Shown: positions 43,827 to 53,595 of the stretch, one piece after another | Numbering within the stretch: the first letter of the stretch is position 1 | Layout of the letters: every line of letters starts with the position of its first letter | Source of the DNA: Verrucomicrobiaceae bacterium | Lineage (GTDB): Bacteria; Verrucomicrobiota; Verrucomicrobiia; Verrucomicrobiales; Akkermansiaceae | Assembly (NCBI GenBank): GCA_027487435.1 | Contig: JAIYDP010000224.1 | Coordinates: 28,057 to 92,056 of the forward strand | Length of the DNA: 64,000 nucleotides | Direction of reading: 5' to 3' | The notes under the pieces: generated by a model | Told to the model about the DNA's origin: nothing | Database searches by the model: none | The model's input: the letters and a program-made list of their open reading frames with translations, nothing else | Position numbers and translations under genes: made by a program

Positions 43827-45317
43827 TTACTTCCGCTTAGGGGCATCGGTGCGAAATGGCACCGCGGGCAAGCCTTCGCGGTTGCTGAAGTTCGTTTGTG
43901 GCGCGAAGGACCATGCATAGCGGACATTGGCTGGCTCGGGCACATCCGGTGAATGGACGATGACTTGCTCTCCTTGGATCATAGCTGTAGCGGGAAAATA
44001 TTTGCCGTTTTTGCCAGCGATGGTGAATTCTGTTAGAGCTTGATCTATCGGCATGAGACCTGAGCCGATGTGATCAAAGGAGAGCATGGCACGATCTCCT
44101 TCGATGTTCATTTTTTGGAAAAGTGGGCCTGAGGATTCGATTTTTTCGCCGTAGCTAAGCGCGCGGGCGGCAACAGCGAGTCGCTCGCCGACAGGTTTTT
44201 TGCGGGTCGGATGAATGTCCTTGGGGTTGCCGACATCGGTGGTTACGACGAGCGCGGTGTTGGGAGTGTTTTGCCAGATTTGCATTTGCGCCTCACGGAA
44301 ACTTGGGTGAGTGGATTGAAATGAGGCGAGTTGCACAAACAGAAAGGGCATATCTTTTCCCCAGACCTTGCGCCAGTCGGCAATCAGCGCGGGAAGCAAC
44401 TTGGTGTAGGCCGCGCCTTGGCCAGAGTTGGCCTCGCCTTGATACCAAATGACACCGCGCAGAGCGAAGGGCTGCAAGGGAGCGATCATGCCATTGTGGA
44501 GTGCGCTCGGGCAATCGTGGCAACGTTTTTTCGGGCGCTCCCAAGCGGTGCCGTCGGCCTTGGGTTTGCTGCGCTGGAATTGGTAACGGCGGTAGGCAGT
44601 CGCGATGGATGCAAATTCTTCCGCGCTGGTTTTTTTCCAGTCTTCGATTTGCTTTGTCGCTTGGCCGATGGATGTCAGTGTGGAGGTAGGCATCCAAGTC
44701 TCGATGCGTGTGCCGCCTACGGAGCTAATGAGCAGGCCGATGGGGACGTTTTGGGTTTTTACTAAATCGCGAGCGAAGTAGTAAGCCACAGCCGAGCATT
44801 CACCAACGGTGTGGGGCGAGGTGATTTTCCATGAGCCTTTGACCTTGGTGGCTGGGCGTTGGGAAAATTGCTCGCCTACTTGGAAAAAGCGCAGGTGGGG
44901 ATGATCCGCGGCGGCAATTTCTGCGGCAGCGTTTTCTACTCCGCTCATGCGAAAAAACAGATTCGACTGACCTGAGCAAAGCCAAACATCGCCGATAAGA
45001 ACACCGGAAAGCGCGATTTTGTGATCATCCATCGCGGAGGATATCGAAATTACTTGCTCGGTAAATGAGGCAGGCAAGGGATCGAGTGTGATGAGCCAAT
45101 TACCAGCTGCATCGGCTTTGGCGGTTTTGTTTTGCCCGGCAAATGCAAGCGTGATGGTATCGCCATCGTCTGCCGTGCCCCAGATGGGGATAGGTCTATC
45201 GCGTTGAAGCACCATTTGATCGGTGAAAAGGCTCGCCACATGGAGATGCGCAAACGTTGGCAAAGAGGAGATGAGCAGGCTCAGTGGAGCGAAAAGGTAG
45301 CGGAAAAAATGTTTCAT
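43827..45317 (-). CDS. Sialate O-acetylesterase family protein
   Basis: A 496-aa exported protein with signal peptide (MKHFFRYLFAPLSLLISSL). VLQRDRPIPIWGTA and GDVWLCSGQSN (SGNH block I, catalytic Ser) open the catalytic domain. VIWYQGEANSG is block III-like, and DIHPTRKKPVGERLA supplies the Asp/His. It would remove O-acetyl groups from sugars. It lies 7 nt after the HAD phosphatase stop, so they form one transcript. Confidence 0.9.
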   Translation of the reverse strand: MKHFFRYLFAPLSLLISSLPTFAHLHVASLFTDQMVLQRDRPIPIWGTADDGDTITLAFAGQNKTAKADAAGNWLITLDPLPASFTEQVISISSAMDDHKIALSGVLIGDVWLCSGQSNLFFRMSGVENAAAEIAAADHPHLRFFQVGEQFSQRPATKVKGSWKITSPHTVGECSAVAYYFARDLVKTQNVPIGLLISSVGGTRIETWMPTSTLTSIGQATKQIEDWKKTSAEEFASIATAYRRYQFQRSKPKADGTAWERPKKRCHDCPSALHNGMIAPLQPFALRGVIWYQGEANSGQGAAYTKLLPALIADWRKVWGKDMPFLFVQLASFQSTHPSFREAQMQIWQNTPNTALVVTTDVGNPKDIHPTRKKPVGERLAVAARALSYGEKIESSGPLFQKMNIEGDRAMLSFDHIGSGLMPIDQALTEFTIAGKNGKYFPATAMIQGEQVIVHSPDVPEPANVRYAWSFAPQTNFSNREGLPAVPFRTDAPKRK

Positions 45318-45324
45318 ACGAATG

Positions 45325-46119
45325 TTAGCGGAAAAAATGGTCGAGAGCTTCGATTACGCCGTGGCTATGATCTTTCTGACAAATGTAGCCTTGGGTTCTA
45401 CCCACGTGGCGAATCACGTCCGTAACAGCATTGGCGGGACAGGCTCGGTATTGAGCCACAGCAGCATCGAGCATTTCTAGGTCGTTATGACTATCGCCGA
45501 TGGCAAAAACCTGCTCGGCTGATAGACCTCGAAGGCGTGCGACTTCTGCAAGTGCGCTTCCTTTTTGAAAATTTTTGTGGCCGAAGCGCAGATAGATGGT
45601 GCTACGTTGCCAGCCAAGATCGGGATACTTGCTAGTCATTTTTGTGACTTCGCTCACGATCCAATCCATTTCCTCGGAGGTTCGGGAAATGATGCCGATG
45701 GAACCTCCCTCTTCTTCCATCCACTGAGCGCCGGTGTGGTTGCAAATGTGTTCACGGACCTCTTCGAGTGTTAGATCCGCCATGCGGAAGACCATTTCAA
45801 CTTCGTCGTTGCAGCGCTGGTTCCAGTCGCGATGGCTAACGAATTCTCCTCGATGGTTAGGGAAAAAGATTTCGCGTTCACAGACGACGGCAAAGTCTGG
45901 CAAGAAGGGGAATTTTCCATCCGCAAATCCATGAACCAGGTGCGGCATGGAGCGGCCCGTGTTGATTCCCCAGAGTGCTCCGCGAGATTCGCGCAAGTGC
46001 TGCAATCGCGAGAAGAAGGCAGGATGAATCGTCGGTTCCGCAGCGGGATCATGCAAAGTGCCATCAAAATCAAATGACAAAAGCAATCCAACAGATGCTG
46101 GCAATGGTAAAGGTCGCAC
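45325..46119 (-). CDS. HAD-superfamily sugar phosphatase (Cof/SPP type)
   Basis: A 264-aa HAD hydrolase. LLSFDFDGTLHDP holds the DxDGT catalytic motif, WGINTGRSM the Thr/Ser motif, FQKGSALAEV the Lys motif and AIGDSHNDLEML the GDxxND metal motif, with a large C2 cap between them as in subclass IIB. Substrate is probably a sugar phosphate. It is directly upstream of the sialate esterase. Confidence 0.88.
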   Translation of the reverse strand: MRPLPLPASVGLLLSFDFDGTLHDPAAEPTIHPAFFSRLQHLRESRGALWGINTGRSMPHLVHGFADGKFPFLPDFAVVCEREIFFPNHRGEFVSHRDWNQRCNDEVEMVFRMADLTLEEVREHICNHTGAQWMEEEGGSIGIISRTSEEMDWIVSEVTKMTSKYPDLGWQRSTIYLRFGHKNFQKGSALAEVARLRGLSAEQVFAIGDSHNDLEMLDAAVAQYRACPANAVTDVIRHVGRTQGYICQKDHSHGVIEALDHFFR

Positions 46120-46338
46120 GCTCTTGAATAGCGGGGCTAGCCACTTCTGGCAAGTCTCTCGTGAAATATACTGCCGAGTGCTACGTTCTATGGCTCATGG
46201 CGGCTTCTTCTAGGTAGATGATGTAGGGCGAGTCACTGCGGGGCGTTTGGTGATTGCGAATGGCGCGGTGCTTTTGGTGGTTTCATCCTTAGTTGATGTT
46301 GCTCAATTTGGGCGGAAAATGATTGATTTTCCATGGTT

Positions 46339-46602
46339 TGCAAGCGTTGCATCATGTTTTTTGGGAGGCTGGAAAGTCCTTGCAAGTGTTACATGGCATT
46401 TTTGGGAGGCAAAAAGGTGCATGCAAGGCTTACAAGGGGTTCGCAAGGAGCTGGCGAAGGCTCTGCAAGGCTTGCAAAGCGTTTTTCGGGAGGCAAAAAT
46501 GATGTTGCAAGCCTTGCAGAGAGATTTTTAGGAGGCAAAAATGATGCTGCAAGCCTTGCAGGGAGATTTTTGGGAGCATGGAGACTGCATGTAAGGCTTG
46601 CA
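46339..46602. repeat. Array 3: seven palindromes at 42-bp intervals
   Basis: A 13-bp near-palindrome TGCAAG-N-CTTGCA recurs at 46339, 46381, 46422, 46464, 46506, 46548 and 46590, spaced 42, 41, 42, 42, 42 and 42 bp. A GGGAGGC motif recurs between most units. The rest of 46120-46801 has no gene. Unlike arrays 1 and 2, no helical-protein gene follows; the neighbours are the HAD phosphatase and the M16 protease gene. Confidence 0.92.
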
Positions 46603-46801
46603 GTGACTTGCGCGGCTCCGTGGACATGCCATGTAACATCGGATTTGGCATTTCTGTTAGAGGGAAGGAATGGGTAACAGTGTTCTCGTAAGGATATTCG
46701 GGGAAATAGGGAGTCGCAGCATTCTGCTGCGACTCCTTAGGGGTGGAGGCTGTAAGGATGTTTGGGACGCGAAGCGAGCGGAGGCGGGGAGATCGGGGGA
46801 T

Positions 46802-49693
46802 TTAGTCTTCGGCTTTGGCTTGGATGGTGATGGTGGCGGCGCTGTCGCTGGTGAGATATTGTTTGGCGAGCGCATTGATTTCCTCGACGGTGATGCTGCT
46901 GTAGTCGGCATCGCGATTGCGTGCGAAGTCAAGGGTTTCGGGTTTTTCTTGGCTACGGGAGAGCACGTTGCCGAGCCAGTAGGTGTTATCGCGGCGAGAT
47001 TTTTCTAGGGTTTTTAATGTTGGCTTGAGCGCTCGATCAAGCTTGTCTTGGGTGATGCCTTCTTTGCCGATAGTTTCGCCGACAGTGCGGATGACGGTGG
47101 CAAGTTTCTCGATGTCTTCGGGTTTGCCTACGGACATGGCGCTGAGATAAGCGAAGCGCTCTTGTGCTTCTGAGCCATCGACTCCGGCGTTAGGGCTGTA
47201 GGATGCGCCGAGTTTTTCGCGGATTTCTTCGCGCATGCGGTCGCTGAGAACTTCGGCAAGGATGTTCATGCGGCGCATTTCTTTTTGGTTGTTGCGTAGG
47301 GATTTGATGGGCCAATTGACAGTGACGATGGCTTGTGGGACTTTGCTCGAGTAGGTGGTGTCTTTCCGCACGGGGGAGGCAGGCAGCGTCATTTGGCGCT
47401 CGCTGGTGAGATCCGGTGCGGCGAGCTTGCGGGCAGGAAGTGCGCCGATGGTTTTGAGGAGCAAAGGAAGGAGCGTTTCTTTGGTGATGTCGCCGACGAA
47501 GCTTAGCTCCATGGGGGCTGATTGGAGGTACGGATTCAGCCAATCGCTCACGTCAGTTGCGGTGTAGGTTCCGAGGCGTTCCACGGGTGGCATCACGAAG
47601 CGTGGGTCTTGGTTGCGCATCCATGCTTCGATTTCGGCAGTCGGGCCGGCGGGCGTATGTTTGAGTTGTTGTGCGATCATGGGCAGTGATCCACGCAATT
47701 GGCGTAGCGCTTCTTCACGGTAGCCGGGGTCAATGAGTGAGGCGCAGAGAAGTTGTAACTCAAGCTCGATGTCCTGCGGCGTCGTCTTTCCAGAAATCGT
47801 GAATTCGTCTTCGCCGAGGCTTAGACCAATGCCGACATTTTTTCCCGCAAGGAGCTGCTCCAGTTCATCGGTGCTATGTTTGCCGAGCCCGCCGCTGTTG
47901 TAGAGTTGGGAAGCGACGATGGATAGCCCGGGTTTGTTTTTTGGCATGGTGAGGATGCCACCTGGGATGCGGGCGACGAGGCTGATGGTGTTTTTCTGGA
48001 AGTCGGTGGTCTTGATGTTGACCTTGATGCCGTTCGAAAGGGCGAACTGCTGGATGCCGAGATCCGCGATTTCTTTTTCTGCGGTGATGGTGCCGGGTGT
48101 GCCAAAATCGGTGTAGGCAAAGTCCTGCGTTTTACGATTTTCTGGTGGTGCTACTTTGGTGCTGGCAGATTGTTGGTAGAGTGCGAGAAGCTCTTTTTCG
48201 GCATTTTCTGCGAGATTTTTGCCGCTGAGCACAAGGTGGTAGCCGTCGTCGAGCCAGTATTGTTGAAACGACTTGAGGCAGGTCTCGGCATCGATGGTTT
48301 CGAGGGCTGTTTCGACGATGGCGAGATCTTTTTCTGGTGTGGAAAATACCGAGTCGTCATTGATGGACTGCGCTAGAGCGGTGGCGAGGGCATCGGATTT
48401 TCGAGAGGCAGCAGATTTTACGGCCTGTTGGTAGGAATTTCGGACATTTGCCTTGGCCTCCGCGAGTTCGGCTTCGGTGAAACCGTGAAGTTTTGCGCGG
48501 CGAAATTCTTGCTCCAGTACGGCGATGGCATTTTGCCAGTTGTCGTCTTTGGCGGTGACTTCGATGCTGCCGAGATCTGCGAAGTTGAACAAAGGACTGC
48601 GTGAGGAAGATCCAGAAAGGATTGTGGCATTTTCGGCTTTGGTGAGTCGGTCCAAGCGGCGGTTCAGCATGCTGTGTGCCAGAGCAAGAGGAAGGCGTTG
48701 CGTGCGCACTTCCACGGTATCGGGTTTCTTTTCATAAGGTCGGATGCTGAGCAGTGAAACATCTGTGCTGGTAAGTTCTTTGTCGGTAAAAACGGCAGGC
48801 TTGATTCCTGAGATGATGTCAATCGCGCCGAGGTCGGGATCGTTACCCGGTTGCTCGGGGTTTTTCAGGGAAGAAAAGGTCGCTTGGATCGTTTCCTCGA
48901 CCTTGGCTGGATCGAGGTCGCCAACGATAATGAATGTCATGCGTTGCGGGGTGTAGTAGCGGCTATAGAAATCAACAAAACGCTCGCGCGGTGCAGATTT
49001 GATGACCTTTTCGGTGCCGATGGGGAAGCGTTGGGGAATGAGGGAGTTGGGGAGAAGTTGGGAAAATTGCTTTTCCATCATGCGGAATGAAACACTATCG
49101 CGGCTGATTTTTTCCGAAATGATGACACCGCGCTCTTTGTCAATCTCATCGGCTTTCAGAAGCGCGCCATCGGCAAAGTCTCGCATCACGGTGTAGCAAA
49201 GGTTGACAGTGTCTTGTTGCAAGTCTGGAACGTCCAGCATGTATACGGTTTCATCGAAGGATGTGTAGGCATTGACGTGGGCGCCAAAACCAATGCCTAA
49301 GCGTTGCATGCGAGGCACGAGATCATCAGGGCTGAAGTTCTTTGAGCCATTGAATACCATGTGCTCCAAGAAGTGGGCGACTCCACGTTGGTCATCTTGC
49401 TCCATCAGAGATCCTGCTGCGATATGCAAACGCATCGATATGCGGCCTGGAGGTTCGGCGTTGGGGTAGATCATGTAACGCATGCCATTGGCCATCGAAC
49501 CAAAAACCGCCTTGGCGTCTGCGGGGATATCGGAGGATTCATGTGGCCACGGTTTCGCATGGCCTGTCGCTATGGTGGCTCCAGCTTTGACGGTAGGAAT
49601 GGCGTAGCTTAGAGATTTTTTCGTTGCAAAGAAGGAAAAATAGGCAGCTACACCTACGGCAAGCAGAACTAAAGCAATGGGAATGTTTCGCAT
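46802..49693 (-). CDS. M16 metallopeptidase (two insulinase-like halves)
   Basis: A 963-aa protein from ATG 49693 with an N-terminal membrane helix (MRNIPIALVLLAVGVAAYF), so it is probably anchored in the periplasm. The first half has AHFLEHMVFNGSKNF (inverted HxxEH zinc motif, near residue 104) and the downstream acidic ERGVIISEKISRD. The second half (from about 500) repeats the fold without HxxEH, as usual. A role in degrading peptides or processing exported proteins is inferred. Confidence 0.9.
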   Translation of the reverse strand: MRNIPIALVLLAVGVAAYFSFFATKKSLSYAIPTVKAGATIATGHAKPWPHESSDIPADAKAVFGSMANGMRYMIYPNAEPPGRISMRLHIAAGSLMEQDDQRGVAHFLEHMVFNGSKNFSPDDLVPRMQRLGIGFGAHVNAYTSFDETVYMLDVPDLQQDTVNLCYTVMRDFADGALLKADEIDKERGVIISEKISRDSVSFRMMEKQFSQLLPNSLIPQRFPIGTEKVIKSAPRERFVDFYSRYYTPQRMTFIIVGDLDPAKVEETIQATFSSLKNPEQPGNDPDLGAIDIISGIKPAVFTDKELTSTDVSLLSIRPYEKKPDTVEVRTQRLPLALAHSMLNRRLDRLTKAENATILSGSSSRSPLFNFADLGSIEVTAKDDNWQNAIAVLEQEFRRAKLHGFTEAELAEAKANVRNSYQQAVKSAASRKSDALATALAQSINDDSVFSTPEKDLAIVETALETIDAETCLKSFQQYWLDDGYHLVLSGKNLAENAEKELLALYQQSASTKVAPPENRKTQDFAYTDFGTPGTITAEKEIADLGIQQFALSNGIKVNIKTTDFQKNTISLVARIPGGILTMPKNKPGLSIVASQLYNSGGLGKHSTDELEQLLAGKNVGIGLSLGEDEFTISGKTTPQDIELELQLLCASLIDPGYREEALRQLRGSLPMIAQQLKHTPAGPTAEIEAWMRNQDPRFVMPPVERLGTYTATDVSDWLNPYLQSAPMELSFVGDITKETLLPLLLKTIGALPARKLAAPDLTSERQMTLPASPVRKDTTYSSKVPQAIVTVNWPIKSLRNNQKEMRRMNILAEVLSDRMREEIREKLGASYSPNAGVDGSEAQERFAYLSAMSVGKPEDIEKLATVIRTVGETIGKEGITQDKLDRALKPTLKTLEKSRRDNTYWLGNVLSRSQEKPETLDFARNRDADYSSITVEEINALAKQYLTSDSAATITIQAKAED

Positions 49694-49823
49694 ATCGCTA
49701 GAATTCACGACGATCCGCTCTCTTACAATCGGAATTTTTTCAAAGATGAAAAAAAACCTAAACTTTGATTGTCAAAACGCGCGATCTGTGATGAATTTCC
49801 TCTCCCTGATACAGAGTCATCAT

Positions 49824-49907
49824 GCGCGCGTGGCGGAATTGGTAGACGCGCTAGATTCAGGTTCTAGTAGGAGCAATCCTGTGGAGGTTCGAGTCCTCTC
49901 GCGCGCA
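49824..49907 (+). tRNA. tRNA-Leu (CAG)
   Basis: An 84-nt class II tRNA with acceptor GCGCGCG/CGCGCGC, D-arm GAATTGGTAGACGC, anticodon CAG in ATTCAGGTT, a long variable arm, and T-arm GGTTCGAGTCC. CCA is not encoded. It opens the region after the M16 gene. Confidence 0.95.
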
Positions 49908-50053
49908 TCTTTGTCAGGAGGAAAACTACACAACTTGGTTTTCCCAAGGAAGCAAGAGAAATGGAAATCGATTTCTCGTCTGCAAGCGACTTGACGTAAG
50001 AGAGTAGCGATTCTCGCCAACGTGAAGAGAAAAAGCAAAACAAGACAAAATAC

Positions 50054-50539
50054 ATGAACCAATTTCTACTCCCCTCCCATCTTGAGCTGCAAGTTCTCTC
50101 CGTGCTCTGGTATTCTGGGCCATCGACCGTTGCGGCTGTATGCGAATCGATGCCCGATGGAAAAGAGCGAGCCTACACGACCATTTTGACAGTGCTGCAA
50201 AATTTGGAAAAAAAAGGCCACATCCACAAGGAGCAGTCGGCAAGGGCGTATGTCTATGAAGCGGCCCATCCCAAGAATGTGGTGCTTGCTGAGGTGATTG
50301 AGGAATTTGTGTTGAATGCCTTTGGCGGCCGTTTGTCGGATGCGATCCTTGCATTATTGGCCACAGGAGTACTATCTGCCGAGGAAAAAGCCAGCATCCA
50401 AGCCTTACTCAATACCACCAAAACGCGAGCGGCGAAACAACCAAAAGGAAAGGTCGATACGACCAAAAAAAGCAATGCTGACGTCGAGAAAAAGCCTCTC
50501 TCAGCCAAGAAAAATGCCAAAGCTCGCCTCAAAAAGTGA
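50054..50539 (+). CDS. BlaI/MecI/CopY-family repressor
   Basis: A 161-aa winged-helix regulator with LELQVLSVLWYSGPSTVAAVCE and YTTILTVLQNLEKKGHI, diagnostic of BlaI-type repressors. The C-terminus is unusually long and Lys-rich (KTRAAKQPKGKVDTTKKSN...), about 45 residues. No BlaR sensor gene is next to it. Confidence 0.88.
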   Translation: MNQFLLPSHLELQVLSVLWYSGPSTVAAVCESMPDGKERAYTTILTVLQNLEKKGHIHKEQSARAYVYEAAHPKNVVLAEVIEEFVLNAFGGRLSDAILALLATGVLSAEEKASIQALLNTTKTRAAKQPKGKVDTTKKSNADVEKKPLSAKKNAKARLKK

Positions 50540-50623
50540 CGGTCTTCCCATGGCCTGCATTGAGCGGAAACATAGGCAAAACAAAGGTCTTGCCAGTCGC
50601 CATTTATTCGATACGCTACAGTC

Positions 50624-51907
50624 ATGCGTAAATTGTATGTGCTAACTCTAGCGATTGCTTGTCTCACGAAAGTTCAGGCTCAGCTGTATGCGAATTTCAC
50701 GACGAATGTAGGAAACTTCACCTGCGAATTATTTTATAAAGAAACTCCGCGCACTGTCGGAAATTTTGTGACTTTAGCAGAAGGCACACGCCAGTGGCTG
50801 GACTCACGAACCGGAATCGTTTCCACCACCAAGCCGCCGCAGCCGTTTTATGCGAATATGGTATTTCATCGCATTATCAACAACCCGGATTTCAAGATTG
50901 CACAAGTGGGGTCAAAAAATGGACAAGGCACCGACGGCCCTGGATATACGTTTCCTGACGAAATGCGAGAGTCTGTGCCATTGTCCTACAAGTTTGACCA
51001 ACCGTATCTTCTTGCTATGGCTAACGCCGGTTTTAACACGAACGGCAGTCAGATTTTCCTAACCGGAAATGCCATACCTGGGCTGGACGGCAAACATACG
51101 GTATTTGGAAAAGTGACCCAAGGCACGGACGTTGTCGATTTGATTCTAGCACAAATTACAGGAAACAATGTCATCCCGCCGTCACAGACGATTACCCTGC
51201 AAAGCGTGACCATTCAGCGCGTGGGTAGGGATGCAGAGCGTTACAGACCTACATCGCAACGTCTTCCTGTCGTTTCGGTGCCAAAATTCAAAGTGGCTCC
51301 CGCCCCTGCTCCAGCAGTAAACACCAACCGATACGCCTTTACGCAGCCTCAGCGCAGTGAATTCCGCTGTCATGCGAGCATCAAAGCGGATCTCTCTGAA
51401 TGGATTCGCGTTGAGCCGCGTTGGCTTGGTGCTCCCTACATGCTGCGTTCGTACGATCTGCAATACGGCAGTACCCCGATTACAGGCTTTCGTCCTGCTT
51501 TAATCCGCTACGACTATCGGGATGTGCTATCGCCAGGTAGTTTTGCGGGGCAAATGATTACCATGGAAAATGCCGATGGAGTCTATGTATTTCGCCTCCC
51601 ACGAACAGGGCCTGCGGGCTTCACATTTACAGGTCCAGGAGTCGCGGATTCTGTAACCGGAGTAACGACGTTTCCCGCGCCAGTCACAGGGACGATTACT
51701 GGGGTTGAGGTTTACACGGAACCCTATCGTGGAGTGCTGCGTTTCGCTCTTAGCAATCAGCAAGTGGTGCGCATGACGATGGCCTTCGACAGTAAGGTCA
51801 AAACTACGATCCGTGGTCGATGCACGAGTGAAGTTGCTGCGACAGCGCTGAGCAATTTCATCCAACCCGGCGGTGACAAAGGATATTCGATGGTGCCGAT
51901 TCGTTAA
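50624..51907 (+). CDS. Exported cyclophilin-type peptidyl-prolyl isomerase with extra C-terminal domain
   Basis: A 427-aa protein with signal peptide (MRKLYVLTLAIACLTKVQA). The cyclophilin domain (about 20-205) shows VGNFVTLAEGT, FHRIINNPDFKIAQVG, GYTFPDE, MANAGFNTNGSQIFL and KHTVFGKVTQG. The C-terminal about 220 residues form an unrecognised beta-rich domain. It would assist folding in the periplasm. Confidence 0.9.
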   Translation: MRKLYVLTLAIACLTKVQAQLYANFTTNVGNFTCELFYKETPRTVGNFVTLAEGTRQWLDSRTGIVSTTKPPQPFYANMVFHRIINNPDFKIAQVGSKNGQGTDGPGYTFPDEMRESVPLSYKFDQPYLLAMANAGFNTNGSQIFLTGNAIPGLDGKHTVFGKVTQGTDVVDLILAQITGNNVIPPSQTITLQSVTIQRVGRDAERYRPTSQRLPVVSVPKFKVAPAPAPAVNTNRYAFTQPQRSEFRCHASIKADLSEWIRVEPRWLGAPYMLRSYDLQYGSTPITGFRPALIRYDYRDVLSPGSFAGQMITMENADGVYVFRLPRTGPAGFTFTGPGVADSVTGVTTFPAPVTGTITGVEVYTEPYRGVLRFALSNQQVVRMTMAFDSKVKTTIRGRCTSEVAATALSNFIQPGGDKGYSMVPIR

Positions 51908-51913
51908 TCATCC

Positions 51914-53020
51914 ATGATGGAAGCTAGGTCATGGCACGATTTTTCGCTGGAAGAACTCCAGATGATGTTAGCTGCCGATGGGGTAAATCCGCTCCACGCC
52001 AAGCCCCTTTGGCGAGCATTGCATGGCCTAGCAGTGACGGATCTTTCGTGTAGCAAGTCGTTTCAGCCACCCTTGCGACGCTGGGTCACTAGCAAGCAGG
52101 AAGAAGGCTGGTATCTCGATCTCCCCGAGGTCGTGCAAGAAACCCATAGCTCCGATGGGCTGACGCGCAAGTATTTGCTGCGCTTGAACGATGGGCAAAC
52201 CATCGAGACCGTTTTGATGGGATACGATGGAAGGCATACTGCTTGCGTGAGCTCCCAAGTGGGATGTGCCATGGGTTGTGTCTTTTGTGCCACAGGACAA
52301 GCAGGGTTTACCCGCCATCTTCGCACCGGTGAAATTCTCGCGCAAGTTCTCCATGTCCAGCGTGTGCTACGCAGCGAAGGCAAGCGAGATTTGCGCAACC
52401 TCGTGCTCATGGGCATGGGGGAGCCGTTGCATAATTATGATCCCGTCATGAAAGCTCTTGCCACCCTAGTGGATCGGCGCGGCTGTAGTCTTTCGTCGCA
52501 ACGCATCACCATCAGTACCGTGGGGCTTGTGCCCGCGATCCTGCGCATGGCAGCTGAGAAACGTCCTTACAATCTTGCACTGAGCTTGCATGGATCTAAC
52601 GAAGAAGCGCGTGCGTCCTTGATTCCTGTTGCGAAAAAATGGCCGTTAGATCAGCTCATGGAGGCCTGCCGAACCTATGACCGCAGCCTAGGCAAGCGCA
52701 TCTTCATCGAGTGGACACTGATTGCCGGGAAAAACGATAGCGCCGAAGTTGCTCATGAGCTTGTGGATTTGCTAAAAAACATCGACGTTCACATCAACCT
52801 CATTCCCCTTAATCCCACGCTTGGCTACGCTGGCGCGGCGAGCGGACATCATGATGCGATACGTTTTCAGAGGATTCTCCGCAATGCAGGCTATGCTTGC
52901 ACCTTCCGCCAACGACGGGGCATTGATGTGGGAGCCGGCTGTGGCCAATTGCGCGAGGTGATCAAAAAGCGCAGTCAGAGTAGAAGCGATGAATCCTCAC
53001 TCACCGCGGTAAAGGCGTGA
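51914..53020 (+). CDS. rlmN: 23S rRNA adenine-2503 C2-methyltransferase RlmN
   Basis: A 368-aa radical SAM methyltransferase. SSQVGCAMGCVFCATGQAG holds the CxxxCxxC cluster site, LVLMGMGEPLHNYD and SLHGSNEEARASLIPV follow, and the C-terminal RRGIDVGAGCGQL carries the catalytic Cys. Together these identify RlmN. Its 3' end overlaps the convergent carbonic anhydrase gene by 24 bp. Confidence 0.96.
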   Translation: MMEARSWHDFSLEELQMMLAADGVNPLHAKPLWRALHGLAVTDLSCSKSFQPPLRRWVTSKQEEGWYLDLPEVVQETHSSDGLTRKYLLRLNDGQTIETVLMGYDGRHTACVSSQVGCAMGCVFCATGQAGFTRHLRTGEILAQVLHVQRVLRSEGKRDLRNLVLMGMGEPLHNYDPVMKALATLVDRRGCSLSSQRITISTVGLVPAILRMAAEKRPYNLALSLHGSNEEARASLIPVAKKWPLDQLMEACRTYDRSLGKRIFIEWTLIAGKNDSAEVAHELVDLLKNIDVHINLIPLNPTLGYAGAASGHHDAIRFQRILRNAGYACTFRQRRGIDVGAGCGQLREVIKKRSQSRSDESSLTAVKA

Positions 53021-53506
53021 TCCTTTGACATATTTTTCCGCCCAATTCTTGATCTTTGCTTGTTCCTCAAGGTCGAGTGTTTTCACTACCCGCGCAGGTG
53101 AGCCAAGAACCAGCGAGCCAGGTGGGATCACCGTGCCGCCCGTGACTAACGCTCCCGCACCGATGATCGAACGCTCACCAATGACCGCGCCATCGAGGAT
53201 GATTGCCCCCATGCCGATCAGAACCTCATCCTTGACGGTGCATGCATGCAAGATCGCGCTATGCCCGACAGTGACCAATTCCCCCACATAACAGCCGAAA
53301 TTGTCAGCCAAATGAATCACCGCATTGTCTTGCACATTGGAGCGTGGACCGATGACAATCTCATTGATGTCACCGCGTAACGTGGCATGAAACCAAACAC
53401 TGCTACGCTCATGGATCGTCACTCGACCAATCACGTCGGCGCTGGGAGCGATGTAGCAACTTTCGTGAATCTGTGGATGGTGTTGGAGAAATGACTGAAT
53501 GGCCAT
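52997..53506 (-). CDS. Gamma-class carbonic anhydrase-like protein
   Basis: A 169-aa left-handed beta-helix protein with hexapeptide repeats (VIGRVTIHERSSVWF, IVIGPRSNVQDNAVIHL, VTVGHSAILHACTV, IIGAGALVTGGTVIPPGSL). His residues in VIHL, VGHS and ILHA occupy the usual zinc positions. Enzyme activity is not certain; such proteins are often named YrdA/PaaY-like. Its 3' end overlaps rlmN. Confidence 0.9.
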   Translation of the reverse strand: MAIQSFLQHHPQIHESCYIAPSADVIGRVTIHERSSVWFHATLRGDINEIVIGPRSNVQDNAVIHLADNFGCYVGELVTVGHSAILHACTVKDEVLIGMGAIILDGAVIGERSIIGAGALVTGGTVIPPGSLVLGSPARVVKTLDLEEQAKIKNWAEKYVKGSRLYRGE

Positions 53507-53595
53507 AAGCGGAAGCTAGCGTGTTTCTGTGGCTCCAGCAAGATGCTTTTGCCCTTTACATCTTCGTTTGCTAGCTCTTGAATCATCTCTGATAT

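Noticed and set aside
46247..46677. Small plus-strand ORFs across array 3
   Set aside because: Open frames arise from the 42-bp period; the translation is a low-complexity repeat without a convincing start.
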